Below, in pieces: positions 19,025 to 28,065 of a DNA stretch of 64,000 nt (positions are counted from its first letter, which is position 1; every line of letters starts with the position of its first letter). The stretch is from the NCBI RefSeq assembly GCF_004799405.1, contig NZ_SSMW01000036.1, positions 1 through 64,000 of the forward strand. Reading direction: 5' to 3'. The notes beneath the pieces are model-generated. The model saw only the letters and a program-made list of their open reading frames with translations, had not been told where the DNA came from and made no database searches. Both the position numbers and the translations under genes were made by a program. The DNA is from Bradyrhizobium sp. (GTDB lineage Bacteria > Pseudomonadota > Alphaproteobacteria > Rhizobiales > Xanthobacteraceae).

Positions 19025-20290
19025 ATGCGGGAAATGAAACTTCAAGACCTCAAGGCTCAAACGCCGGCCGAACTCGTCACGTTCGCCGAAGAGAAAGGGG
19101 TCGAAAACGCCAGCACGATGCGCAAGCAGGAGCTGATGTTCGCCATTCTCAAACAACTCGCGATCCAGGAGACCGACATTATCGGTGAAGGCGTCGTTGA
19201 GGTTCTCTCCGACGGCTTCGGCTTCCTGCGCTCGCCGGATGCCAATTACCTGCCCGGACCGGATGACATCTATGTCTCGCCGTCGCAGATCCGCCGTTTC
19301 GGGCTTCGTACCGGCGACACCATCGAAGGCCACATCCGCAGCCCGAAAGAAGGCGAACGCTATTTTGCGCTGCTCAAGGTCAACACGCTGAATTTCGAAG
19401 ATCCGGAAAAGTCCAAGCATAAGGTCAATTTCGACAACCTGACGCCGCTGTTCCCAGACCAGCGCTTCCGGCTCGAGCTGGAAGACCCTACCAGAAAAGA
19501 CCTTTCTGCAAGGGTTATCGACATCGTCGCCCCGATCGGCAAGGGCCAGCGCGCCTTGATCGTCGCTCCACCGCGCACCGGCAAAACCGTGCTGATGCAG
19601 AACATCGCGCACTCGATCACCGCCAATCATCCGGAATGCTACCTGATCGTGCTGTTGATCGACGAGCGTCCGGAAGAAGTCACGGACATGCAGCGCTCGG
19701 TGAAGGGTGAAGTCGTTTCGTCGACGTTCGACGAGCCGGCCGTGCGTCACGTCCAGGTCGCGGAAATGGTCATTGAGAAGGCCAAGCGGCTGGTGGAGCA
19801 CGGCCGCGACGTCGTGATCCTGCTGGACTCGATTACGCGCCTGGGGCGCGCCTACAACACCGTGGTGCCGTCATCCGGCAAGGTACTGACCGGCGGCGTC
19901 GACGCCAACGCGCTGCAGCGGCCCAAGCGTTTCTTCGGCGCCGCGCGCAACATCGAGGAGGGCGGTTCGCTGACCATCATCGCCACCGCGCTGGTCGATA
20001 CCGGCAGCCGCATGGACGAAGTGATTTTCGAAGAATTCAAGGGCACCGGCAATTCCGAACTGATTCTCGATCGCAAGGTTTCGGACAAGCGTACCTTCCC
20101 GGCGATCGATATCTCGCGTTCCGGCACCCGCAAGGAAGAACTGATCACCGATCCGCAACTGCTGAAGAAAATGTACGTGCTGCGCCGGATTCTCAATCCG
20201 ATGGGCACCATGGACGCGATCGACTTCCTGCTCGACAAGCTCCGCAACACCAAGAACAACTCGGAATTCTTCGAATCGATGAATACCTGA
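19025..20290 (+). CDS. rho: Transcription termination factor Rho
   Basis: It is the hexameric RNA helicase that ends untranslated transcripts. The 421-residue protein has the N-terminal helical domain, the RNA-binding OSB fold ([22 protein letters not shown]), Walker A APPRTGKT at 181-188, [16 protein letters not shown] (Walker B) and the Q/R-loop region. The length is normal. It is followed directly by a strong intrinsic terminator. Confidence 0.98.
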   Translation: MREMKLQDLKAQTPAELVTFAEEKGVENASTMRKQELMFAILKQLAIQETDIIGEGVVEVLSDGFGFLRSPDANYLPGPDDIYVSPSQIRRFGLRTGDTIEGHIRSPKEGERYFALLKVNTLNFEDPEKSKHKVNFDNLTPLFPDQRFRLELEDPTRKDLSARVIDIVAPIGKGQRALIVAPPRTGKTVLMQNIAHSITANHPECYLIVLLIDERPEEVTDMQRSVKGEVVSSTFDEPAVRHVQVAEMVIEKAKRLVEHGRDVVILLDSITRLGRAYNTVVPSSGKVLTGGVDANALQRPKRFFGAARNIEEGGSLTIIATALVDTGSRMDEVIFEEFKGTGNSELILDRKVSDKRTFPAIDISRSGTRKEELITDPQLLKKMYVLRRILNPMGTMDAIDFLLDKLRNTKNNSEFFESMNT

Positions 20291-20311
20291 GACTTTTTGC
20301 CGGGGTTGGAG

Positions 20312-20340
20312 GGCGTCCGCCGGTCGCGGACGCCTTTTTT
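20312..20340 (+). terminator. Rho-independent terminator after rho
   Basis: A perfect nine-base stem GGCGTCCGC / GCGGACGCC with a CGGTC loop is followed directly by six T residues. It begins about 20 bases after the rho stop codon. Confidence 0.92.
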
Positions 20341-20362
20341 CGTGCCCGTGCCGTGTTGCGGC

Positions 20363-20389
20363 CTATGCTGCAGCAAAACTGCAGCATAG
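20363..20389. repeat. Perfect 11-base inverted repeat
   Basis: CTATGCTGCAG and CTGCAGCATAG flank a five-base CAAAA loop. No T-run follows, so it is not a typical terminator. It lies between the rho terminator and mnmE and could be a protein-binding site or an RNA hairpin in an mnmE leader. Confidence 0.7.
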
Positions 20390-20484
20390 CGGAACACAGG
20401 GCCGCTCCATAAATCCTTTGCCCTAGCGGAACCGGTTTGGCCGAAATTTCGTTGCCTTTTCAAGGGCTCGGGCACAAATAGGCG

Positions 20485-21804
20485 ATGCATCCGCGGGAAC
20501 AAACTATCTTCGCGCTGTCATCGGGCCGGCCTCCGAGCGCGATCTCCATTGTGCGGGTATCCGGACCGCAGGCCGGCCCGGCGCTGACGGCGCTTGCGGG
20601 CAGGATTCCAGCACCGCGGACGGCGGCGCGGGTGTTGTTGCGCGACGCGAATCAGCGGCCGATAGATGACGCGGTAATCTTGTGGTTTCCAGGGCCGGCC
20701 AGTGCGACCGGCGAGGACGTCGCGGAATTTCATGTCCATGGCGGGCGGGCGGTGCTCGCGGCATTGTTCGCAGCGCTCGCCACGTTTGAGGATATGCGCG
20801 CGGCGGAGCCGGGCGAGTTCACCCGCCGCGCGTTCGAGAACGGCAAGCTGGATCTTACCGAGGCGGAAGGCCTTGATGATTTGATACATGCCGACACCGA
20901 CCGGCAGCGCCGCCAGGCGCTGCGCCAGTTGAAAGGTTTGCTCGGCGACAAAGCGCGGAACTGGCGCGCGCAGATCATCGAAGCCTCGGCGTTGATCGAG
21001 GCCGGAATCGATTTCTCCGACGAAGGCGACGTATCGGCTGAATTGGTCGCGCCGGCGCTGGCCAGAATCAAAACGCTGCTGGGCGAGATTGAAGAAGTGC
21101 TGGCGGCGCAGGGACGAAGCGAACGGCTGCGCGACGGGCTTGTGGTCGCCATCGCCGGGCCGCCGAATGTCGGCAAGTCGACGCTGATGAATCAACTGGC
21201 GCGGCGCGAGGTCGCGATCGTCTCGCCGCATGCCGGCACCACGCGCGACGTGATTGAGGTGCAGCTCGACCTCGACGGTTATCCGGTGACGGTGATCGAC
21301 ACCGCCGGGATTCGAAAGACCGATGATCCGGTGGAGCAGGAGGGCGTGCGTCGCGCCCAAGCGCGCGCTGCGGAAGCCGACCTCGTGTTGTGGCTGGCCG
21401 ACTCAGAGTGCGAAAAAACCCTGCGCGAAGATGCCGTACCGGCCTGGACGGTGCGAACCAAGATTGATCTCGACGGGGCGAGCCGAAGCGGCGGCGATTT
21501 CGATTTCCGGATTTCAGCAACCCAAGGCGACGGGATCAAGGAACTGATCGCAGCCCTGGTCGGGTTTGCGCAGAATTATTTTGGCTCGGGTGAGGGCGGC
21601 CTCTTCAGCCGGCAGCGGCAACGGGAATTGCTGCAGCAAACGGCGGATTTGTTGCGACGCAGCATAAGTGAATTCGACAACGGGGAGGAGTTCGTGGCGG
21701 AGGAGCTGCGAGCGGCCGCTCAATCGCTCGGGCGACTGCTCGGTAGGGTGGATGTCGAGGATGTCCTTGATCAGATTTTCCGGGAGTTTTGTATCGGTAA
21801 GTAA
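20485..21804 (+). CDS. mnmE: tRNA modification GTPase MnmE (TrmE)
   Basis: With MnmG it makes the cmnm5/nm5 modification on wobble uridine 34 of certain tRNAs. The 439-residue protein has the folate-binding N domain, the inserted G domain with G1 GPPNVGKST at 225-233 and [10 protein letters not shown] (G3), and the C-terminal FCIGK with the catalytic cysteine. It starts [20 protein letters not shown], as expected. mnmG follows 144 bases downstream with a parS site between. Confidence 0.97.
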   Translation: MHPREQTIFALSSGRPPSAISIVRVSGPQAGPALTALAGRIPAPRTAARVLLRDANQRPIDDAVILWFPGPASATGEDVAEFHVHGGRAVLAALFAALATFEDMRAAEPGEFTRRAFENGKLDLTEAEGLDDLIHADTDRQRRQALRQLKGLLGDKARNWRAQIIEASALIEAGIDFSDEGDVSAELVAPALARIKTLLGEIEEVLAAQGRSERLRDGLVVAIAGPPNVGKSTLMNQLARREVAIVSPHAGTTRDVIEVQLDLDGYPVTVIDTAGIRKTDDPVEQEGVRRAQARAAEADLVLWLADSECEKTLREDAVPAWTVRTKIDLDGASRSGGDFDFRISATQGDGIKELIAALVGFAQNYFGSGEGGLFSRQRQRELLQQTADLLRRSISEFDNGEEFVAEELRAAAQSLGRLLGRVDVEDVLDQIFREFCIGK

Positions 21805-21876
21805 TGATTATAAATTCATTTCTTTATTTGTCGGGAAGGCGCTTGAAACGACGTAGTTCCATGATTGGAACTCGGC

Positions 21877-21892
21877 TGTTTCACGTGAAACG
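21877..21892. other. parS centromere site 1
   Basis: TGTTTCACGTGAAACG matches the 16-base ParB-binding palindrome TGTTTCACGTGAAACA at 15 of 16 positions. It lies in the mnmE-mnmG gap, about 3.6 kb before parB. Confidence 0.92.
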
Positions 21893-21948
21893 TCGAAGCC
21901 ACCAAGTTCTACTTTCTGCTTTTACCATCCCGCGATAGAAGTCGCGGC

Positions 21949-23832
21949 ATGATCGCGGACCAGGAATCATTCGACGTTATCGTCATCGGCGGAGGCCATG
22001 CCGGCTGCGAAGCCGCGGCCGCAGCGGGGCGCCTCGGGGCCGGGACCGTGCTCGTCTCCCATCGCTTCGCGACCGTCGGCGCGATGTCCTGCAATCCCGC
22101 GATCGGAGGACTCGGCAAGGGGCATCTGGTCCGGGAGGTCGATGCGCTGGACGGACTGATGGCGCGGGTTACTGACGCCGCCGGCATTCAATTTCGCATG
22201 CTCAATCGCCGCAAGGGTCCGGCGGTACGCGGCCCGCGTGCGCAGGCCGATCGCAAGCTCTACGCCGCCGCCATGCAGGCCGCCATCAACGAGACCGCCA
22301 ATCTCAGCGTGATCGAAGGCGAGGCGGATGAACTGATCGTCTCAAACGGCCGCGTTACTGGCATTCGCCTGGCCGATGGCCGCGCACTATCGGCCGGCGC
22401 TGTCGTCATCACGACCGGCACTTTTCTGCGCGGACTGATCCACCTCGGCGAAAAGAATTGGCCGGCTGGACGCGTGGGTGAAGCACCAGCCATGGGTCTT
22501 TCGAAGTCTTTCGAGCGCGCCGGATTTACCTTGGGGCGGCTGAAGACCGGCACCCCGCCGCGGCTCGATGGCAGCACCATCGATTGGACGGCGATCGAAA
22601 TGCAGCCCGGCGACGATCCGCCGGAGCCGTTTTCGGTGATGACCGATCGGATCACGACGCCGCAAATCCAGTGCGGCATCACCCGCACCACGCCTGCGAC
22701 CCACGAGGTGATCCGCGCCAACGTGCATCGCTCGCCGATGTATTCCGGGCAGATCGCCAGCCGCGGGCCACGCTATTGCCCGTCGATCGAGGACAAGATC
22801 GTCCGCTTCGGCGACCGCGACGGACATCAGATTTTTCTGGAGCCGGAGGGACTGGACGACAGCACAGTCTATCCCAACGGCATCTCAACCTCGCTGCCGG
22901 AAGAGGTGCAGCTGGCGATCCTGGCGACCATTCCGGGCCTTGAGAAGGTGCGGATGGTTCGTCCGGGTTACGCCATCGAATACGATCACGTCGACCCGCG
23001 CGAACTTGATCCGACCTTGCAGACCAAGCGGCTGCCAGGTCTGTTTCTCGCCGGGCAGATCAACGGCACCACGGGTTACGAAGAGGCGGCGGCGCAGGGG
23101 CTTGTGGCAGGCCTCAACGCCGCATTGGCGGCCAGCGGAGCCGCGCCCGTCATCTTCGACCGTGCCGACGGCTACCTCGGCGTGATGATCGACGATCTGG
23201 TGACGCGGGGGATCACCGAGCCGTATCGGATGTTCACCTCGCGGGCCGAATATCGGCTGACGCTGCGGGCCGACAACGCCGATCAGCGCCTGACCGACAA
23301 GGGCATTGCACTTGGTTGCATAGGGCAGGCGCGCTCCGCCCGGCATCGCGCCAAGATGGGAGACCTCAACGCCGCAAAGGCCCTGACCAAATCGCTGGCG
23401 ATCACACCGAACGAAGCCGCCAGGCATGGGCTGGCGCTCAACAAGGACGGCCATCGACGCTCGGCCTTTGAACTACTGGCCTATCCGGAAATCGGCTGGG
23501 CTGAGATACGCGGGATCTGGCCTGAGCTGTCGGCCATTGACCCAGCGATCGCGGTTCATTTGGAGATCGATGCCAAATACGACGTCTATCTGCGGCGCCA
23601 GACCGCGGATGTCGATGCTTTCCGCCGCGACGAGGGGTTGATCCTGGTCGACATCGACTATGACCTGGTGCCAGGCCTTTCCAACGAGGCCCGTTCAAAA
23701 CTGGAAGCGGCACGGCCGAGAACGGTGGGGCAGGCGGGCCGGCTCGATGGCCTGACTCCGGCCGCGCTCGGCATCCTGGCGGCCTATCTGCGCCGCGAAG
23801 CGCGACGGAAGACTGCCGCCGTATCCACATAG
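21949..23832 (+). CDS. mnmG: tRNA uridine-5-carboxymethylaminomethyl modification enzyme MnmG (GidA)
   Basis: It is the FAD-dependent partner of MnmE in wobble-uridine modification. The 627-residue protein has the dinucleotide fold [10 protein letters not shown] near residue 14, the GidA signatures [21 protein letters not shown] and [16 protein letters not shown], and the C-terminal helical domain that binds MnmE. It lies between two parS sites and 12 bases before rsmG. Confidence 0.98.
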   Translation: MIADQESFDVIVIGGGHAGCEAAAAAGRLGAGTVLVSHRFATVGAMSCNPAIGGLGKGHLVREVDALDGLMARVTDAAGIQFRMLNRRKGPAVRGPRAQADRKLYAAAMQAAINETANLSVIEGEADELIVSNGRVTGIRLADGRALSAGAVVITTGTFLRGLIHLGEKNWPAGRVGEAPAMGLSKSFERAGFTLGRLKTGTPPRLDGSTIDWTAIEMQPGDDPPEPFSVMTDRITTPQIQCGITRTTPATHEVIRANVHRSPMYSGQIASRGPRYCPSIEDKIVRFGDRDGHQIFLEPEGLDDSTVYPNGISTSLPEEVQLAILATIPGLEKVRMVRPGYAIEYDHVDPRELDPTLQTKRLPGLFLAGQINGTTGYEEAAAQGLVAGLNAALAASGAAPVIFDRADGYLGVMIDDLVTRGITEPYRMFTSRAEYRLTLRADNADQRLTDKGIALGCIGQARSARHRAKMGDLNAAKALTKSLAITPNEAARHGLALNKDGHRRSAFELLAYPEIGWAEIRGIWPELSAIDPAIAVHLEIDAKYDVYLRRQTADVDAFRRDEGLILVDIDYDLVPGLSNEARSKLEAARPRTVGQAGRLDGLTPAALGILAAYLRREARRKTAAVST

Positions 23833-23836
23833 GAGC

Positions 23837-23852
23837 CGTTTCACGTGAAACA
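23837..23852. other. parS centromere site 2, overlapping the rsmG start
   Basis: CGTTTCACGTGAAACA matches the ParB palindrome at 15 of 16 positions. The GTG that appears to start rsmG (23845-23847) lies inside it, so ParB binding would cover the initiation codon region. Confidence 0.92.
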
Positions 23853-24531
23853 CGCCGGCTCTCCGATCCTCGTTTCCGACAAGGCCGCGGCGTTGGCGCT
23901 CACCCCTGTTTCACGTGAAACAGAGGCGCGACTGGATCGCTATGTCGAACTGCTGCTGGCATGGCAGGCCAAAACCAACCTGGTGGCGTCGTCCACGCTG
24001 CCGAACCTGTGGACCCGGCACATCTCCGATTCGCTGCAACTTTTGACCCTCGCTCCACCGGCCAAAACCTGGGCCGACCTCGGCAGCGGCGGAGGTTTTC
24101 CCGGCGTGGTGCTGGCCTGCACGCTAGCTGAAACGCCCAACGCCATGGTCCATCTGATCGAGCGCAACGCCAAAAAGGCCGCCTTCCTGCGCGAGGCGCT
24201 GCGGGTTACCAACTCGCCCGGCACGGTTCATCTGTCGGATATTGGGGATAATGTGGATAGAATTACTGGCCCGGTCGATTGCGTGACTGCACGCGCGGTG
24301 GCTCCGCTACACCAACTCATCGGTTTTGCCGAGCCGCTGGTGCGCCAAGGGGCAAAAGCCTTATTTCTCAAAGGCCAAGATGTAGAGGCTGAATTGACCG
24401 AAGCCACTAAATATTGGAAGATCAAGCCGCATCTGTATTCCAGCCGCACCGGCGGACATGGCTGGATCGTCGAACTCGACCACATCGAACGTCGCATTCA
24501 GTCCGCGACCATTCATGGCACCCGCGCATGA
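23845..24531 (+). CDS. rsmG: 16S rRNA (guanine-527-N7)-methyltransferase RsmG (GidB)
   Basis: It methylates G527 of 16S rRNA using S-adenosylmethionine. The 228-residue product has the SAM-binding loop DLGSGGGFPGVVLA and the preceding WTRHISDSLQL. The start taken is the GTG inside parS site 2; a TTG at about 23893 is a possible alternative. The segment P-V-S-R-E-T is encoded by parS site 3. The stop overlaps the parA ATG as ATGA. Confidence 0.93.
   Translation: MKHAGSPILVSDKAAALALTPVSRETEARLDRYVELLLAWQAKTNLVASSTLPNLWTRHISDSLQLLTLAPPAKTWADLGSGGGFPGVVLACTLAETPNAMVHLIERNAKKAAFLREALRVTNSPGTVHLSDIGDNVDRITGPVDCVTARAVAPLHQLIGFAEPLVRQGAKALFLKGQDVEAELTEATKYWKIKPHLYSSRTGGHGWIVELDHIERRIQSATIHGTRA
23907..23922. 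other. parS centromere site 3, inside rsmG coding sequence
   Basis: TGTTTCACGTGAAACA is a perfect 16-base ParB palindrome. It is read in frame as V-S-R-E-T within the N-terminal part of RsmG, so it serves as coding sequence and binding site at once. Confidence 0.95.
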
Positions 24532-25373
24532 CCGTAATTGATCAAGTCTATCAGGGGGATAAATCGTCTTCCGGTCACCCGCGCATCCTGGCGCTGGCCA
24601 ACCAAAAGGGCGGCGTCGGCAAGACCACGACAGCGATCAATCTCGGCACCGCGTTGGCGGCCATCGGCGAGCGCGTGCTGATCGTCGATCTCGATCCGCA
24701 AGGCAACGCCTCCACCGGCCTCGGCATCGATCGCCGCAGCCGCAACTGCTCGACCTATGACGTGCTGATCGGCGAAGCGCAGCTGCGCGATGCGGTGGTG
24801 CCGACGGCTGTGCCTCGCCTGCATATCGCGACTTCAACCATGGACCTGTCGGGGCTCGAGCTTGAGTTGGGATCGACCCGCGACCGCGCGTTTCGGCTCC
24901 GCGACGCGATCGCGGCCTTGAACACCAACGCCACCCCGGAATCCGACTACACCTACGTGCTGATCGATTGTCCGCCGTCGCTCAATCTTCTCACCGTCAA
25001 TGCGATGGCGGCGTCGGACGCGATTCTGGTGCCGCTACAGTGTGAGTTCTTCGCGCTCGAGGGATTGTCGCAATTGCTGCAGACCGTGGAGCAGGTGCGC
25101 ACCACGCTCAATCCAAACCTTTCGATCCATGGAATCGTGCTGACCATGTTCGACTCGCGCAACAACCTGTCGAACCAGGTCGTCGCCGACGTCCGGCAGT
25201 TCATGGGCAGCAAGGTCTACAAGACCATGATCCCGCGCAATGTGCGCATCTCCGAGGCGCCGTCCTATGGCAAGCCGGTGCTGGTGTACGATCTGAAATG
25301 CGTCGGCAGCGAAGCCTATCTCAAGCTTGCGACGGAAGTGATCCAGCGCGAGCGTGAATTGCGCGCGCCTTGA
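24528..25373 (+). CDS. parA: Chromosome partitioning ATPase ParA
   Basis: It is the Walker-type ATPase that moves ParB-parS complexes to separate new origins. The 281-residue product has the deviant Walker A KGGVGKTT at 27-34, DLDPQGNAS, YVLIDCPPSLNLLT and PRNVRISEAPSYGKP. The ATG at 24528 overlaps the rsmG stop, indicating coupled translation. parB follows after 110 bases. Confidence 0.97.
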   Translation: MTVIDQVYQGDKSSSGHPRILALANQKGGVGKTTTAINLGTALAAIGERVLIVDLDPQGNASTGLGIDRRSRNCSTYDVLIGEAQLRDAVVPTAVPRLHIATSTMDLSGLELELGSTRDRAFRLRDAIAALNTNATPESDYTYVLIDCPPSLNLLTVNAMAASDAILVPLQCEFFALEGLSQLLQTVEQVRTTLNPNLSIHGIVLTMFDSRNNLSNQVVADVRQFMGSKVYKTMIPRNVRISEAPSYGKPVLVYDLKCVGSEAYLKLATEVIQRERELRAP

Positions 25374-25483
25374 AAATGCCGCCGTCCAGCGGTGCGAGGG
25401 CATCGTCCCGCGCCTCGAAGGATAACTGAAAAACACAGGCGTCTAAATCCGGAGTAGTGACGTTGAGTCCAAGGGAGCTGGCG

Positions 25484-26362
25484 ATGGCCGACGAAGCGCG
25501 TTCGCGACTGGGCCGCGGTCTTGCAAGTCTGATCGGAGATGTCGGCGGCGAGGCCGCGCATCTGGATCGGCCGCGCGCGCAACGTAAGGTGCCGATCGAA
25601 TTTCTCAAACCGAATCCGCGCAATCCGCGTCGCGATTTTTCCGATGCCGAACTCGGCGAACTCGCCGATTCGATCCGGCAGCACGGCGTGATCCAGCCGA
25701 TTGTGGTGCGTCCGGTCAAGGGCGCGCAGGACCGTTTCGAGATCGTCGCCGGCGAGCGCCGCTGGCGTGCATCGCAGATCGCGGGCCTGCACGAAGTACC
25801 GATCGTACCGGTCGATGTCAGCGACTCTGACGCGCTTGAGATCGCGATCATCGAGAACGTGCAGCGCGAAGACCTCAACGCGATGGAAGAGGCGCAGGGC
25901 TATCACGCACTCGCCGGCGAATTCAAACGCAGCCAGGAGGAGATCGCGAAGGTCGTCGGCAAGAGTCGCAGCCATGTCGCCAACATGATGCGGCTGACGA
26001 AATTGCCGGCGGAGGTGCAGGCTTATATCGCATCGGGTAAATTATCCGCGGGCCATGCGCGGGCGTTGATCGGCGTGCCCGATCCGGCTGCCGCGGCCAA
26101 ACGCATCGTCGACGGAGGTCTCAATGTACGACAGGCCGAGGCGCTGGCGCATGTCGAGGGCGTGCCCGAGCGCAAGCCGCAAAAGGTCCGCGGCGGCAAA
26201 GTGAAAGACGCCGATACGATCGCGCTTGAAAAACGCGTGAGCGACGCGTTGGGCCTGGCCGTCACCGTCGATCACCGCGCTCCTGGCGGGACCGTGCATA
26301 TTCGTTACCGCAACCTCGAGCAGCTCGACGAGATTGTGCGGAGACTGGATACGAAGGGGTAG
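25484..26362 (+). CDS. parB: Chromosome partitioning protein ParB
   Basis: It binds parS and spreads on DNA as a CTP-dependent clamp. The 292-residue protein has the N-terminal ParA-interacting segment SRLGRGLASLIGD, the CTP-binding motifs (HGVIQPIVVRP, GERRWRAS, ENVQREDLN) and a helix-turn-helix (EEIAKVVGKSRSHVANMMRL). The ATG at 25484 has GGAG at the right distance; a GTG at 25457 would add nine residues. The three nearby parS sites are its expected targets. Confidence 0.96.
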   Translation: MADEARSRLGRGLASLIGDVGGEAAHLDRPRAQRKVPIEFLKPNPRNPRRDFSDAELGELADSIRQHGVIQPIVVRPVKGAQDRFEIVAGERRWRASQIAGLHEVPIVPVDVSDSDALEIAIIENVQREDLNAMEEAQGYHALAGEFKRSQEEIAKVVGKSRSHVANMMRLTKLPAEVQAYIASGKLSAGHARALIGVPDPAAAAKRIVDGGLNVRQAEALAHVEGVPERKPQKVRGGKVKDADTIALEKRVSDALGLAVTVDHRAPGGTVHIRYRNLEQLDEIVRRLDTKG

Positions 26363-26412
26363 GGACGCGCCTTTCTTCTCCCTCCCCCGCAAGCGGGAGA
26401 GCTGAGGGTCAC

Positions 26413-27441
26413 TCATCCCCTTCGCTTCGCATTCACCGCAATCGACAGCAATGCGCGCTGCGCGATCGCGGCCGCGATCGCGGCCTGCTTGCGGGTTTCC
26501 AGCGCGGCGGCGGCGAGTTGTTCGATGACCAGCACCAGCCGGGCCGCACTGAAATTGCGCAGCGCCGTTTCGACATTTGCCTTCCGCGAAAAATGCAGCC
26601 GCGGAAACCCGCTGTCGAACAACGTCGATACCGGTGTTCCCTCCGCAACGGCGAGCGCCGATTTATGCAGCCACGCCGCCTGGCGCTGCGCCGCCGAGAT
26701 GATCATGCCCGGGTAGGTGCCGGCGATCATGGCCTTGGCAAATTCGGTTTCGACCAGATCCGGCTTGCCTGCGAACGCGCCATCCACGATCGGATCGATC
26801 TTGAGTTCGGATGCATCCGCAACCACCGCCATCACGTCGTCCAGCGTGACTTCGCTGCCGCCGTGGGCATAGAGCGTCAATTTGCGCAGTTCGTTGCGCG
26901 AGGCCTGACGATCGCCACCGAGGAGCGCCATCAGGGCGGCGCGCGCGTCGGGCGCAATGTGCAAATTCGAGACCCGCAACTCGTCGTCGATCAGTTTGGC
27001 AAGGTCGCGTTCGCCGTCGGGATAGCAGCCGATCGCAACCGCGGTCCGGGCGCGCTCGCAGGCCTTGCGCAGCGGCGATTCGGGCCGCAGCTCGCCGGCC
27101 TCGATCACGATGCGGCAATCCTTCAAATTCTGCTCGGCCAGCGTGTCGATGCCGCTGGCGAAGCTGCGCGAGCCGGCGCGGACGCGTATGGCGCGGCGTC
27201 CGCCGAACAGCGGCACCGTCATTGCTTCATCGATGAGCCGTGACGGCTCGGCCGAAAGTTCGTCGCCGTCCAGCCGGACCAGCGAAAACGGATCGCTGGG
27301 GTCGTCGACCGCGGACGCCAGCAGGGCCTCGGCGCGTTCACGCACGAGCCCGGCATCGGGACCGTAGAGCAGGATAATCGGGCGTGCCGGATCGGGTCGG
27401 GACAGAAAAGCGTCGATCTCTTTTCCGCGAAGCGCGACCAC
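26413..27441 (-). CDS. holA: DNA polymerase III delta subunit
   Basis: It is the clamp-loader subunit that opens the beta clamp. The 342-residue protein has the delta pattern (IILLYGPDAGLVRERAEALL, VIEAGELRPESPLRKACE, RQASRNELRKLTLYA) and a C-terminal helical oligomerisation domain. The start is a GTG preceded by AAGGG. It is the last gene of leuS-lptE-holA and converges with parB. Confidence 0.94.
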   Translation of the reverse strand: MVALRGKEIDAFLSRPDPARPIILLYGPDAGLVRERAEALLASAVDDPSDPFSLVRLDGDELSAEPSRLIDEAMTVPLFGGRRAIRVRAGSRSFASGIDTLAEQNLKDCRIVIEAGELRPESPLRKACERARTAVAIGCYPDGERDLAKLIDDELRVSNLHIAPDARAALMALLGGDRQASRNELRKLTLYAHGGSEVTLDDVMAVVADASELKIDPIVDGAFAGKPDLVETEFAKAMIAGTYPGMIISAAQRQAAWLHKSALAVAEGTPVSTLFDSGFPRLHFSRKANVETALRNFSAARLVLVIEQLAAAALETRKQAAIAAAIAQRALLSIAVNAKRRG

Positions 27442-27513
27442 TTGCAGCCCTTTTGGAGTTGGGTTCGCCGCTGCCGGACGCGCGCCTTCGCGTGGATCCG
27501 GAATGACGACCGA

Positions 27514-28065
27514 TCAGGTGCCGGCGTAGAAGAACGACGCCAGCCGGGTCTGGATATTCTCCGCGATTTCCTGGCACGCGCGATCCTCGGCGTCGCGGAA
27601 GGCCCGGGCCCGGGCGAAGCGCTGGTAGCTGCCGGGGATATCGTAGGAGACGCGGGTGAACGTGCTGCCCGTCATCACCGATTTGTTCGACGCGATGTCG
27701 ATCAGGTTGTATTGCGCATTGATGCCGTAACTTTCAATCGACGGCAGCGCCGTGGCCGGATCGACGATCAGCGACGAGTGGTTCGTGGCAAGCTTGATCT
27801 CCAGCCGGTGGGTTGGCGGCATGCCGGTGGCGTTGCCGTACATCTTGAACGCCAGCGCGTTGCGGATCTCCACCCCGAGCCGGGCTTCGCGCGAGGCGTT
27901 GGGATAATTGAGCGGAGGAACCTCCACCCCCAGCAGTTTCTCCCGTAAATCCGGCGTGCCGTCGGTGTGGGCAGCGTACATCGGCTGGAAACAGCCGGCC
28001 GTCAGCGCCGCCAGGGCGGCTACGGCAACAAGCCGAGCGGCGATGCGGATGCTAGCCAACGACAT
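27514..28065 (-). CDS. lptE: LPS-assembly lipoprotein LptE
   Basis: It is the outer-membrane lipoprotein plug of the LptD translocon that inserts lipopolysaccharide. The 183-residue product has a signal peptide ending in the lipobox LTAGC with the acylated Cys25, then FQPMYA, typical of the family. Its start overlaps the leuS 3' end by 14 bases, and holA lies 72 bases downstream, the conserved leuS-lptE-holA order. Confidence 0.93.
   Translation of the reverse strand: MSLASIRIAARLVAVAALAALTAGCFQPMYAAHTDGTPDLREKLLGVEVPPLNYPNASREARLGVEIRNALAFKMYGNATGMPPTHRLEIKLATNHSSLIVDPATALPSIESYGINAQYNLIDIASNKSVMTGSTFTRVSYDIPGSYQRFARARAFRDAEDRACQEIAENIQTRLASFFYAGT

Noticed and set aside
26386-26400. CCCGC-AA-GCGGG hairpin between parB and holA as a terminator
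   Set aside because: The stem is only about five bases and no T-run follows on either strand, so support is too weak.
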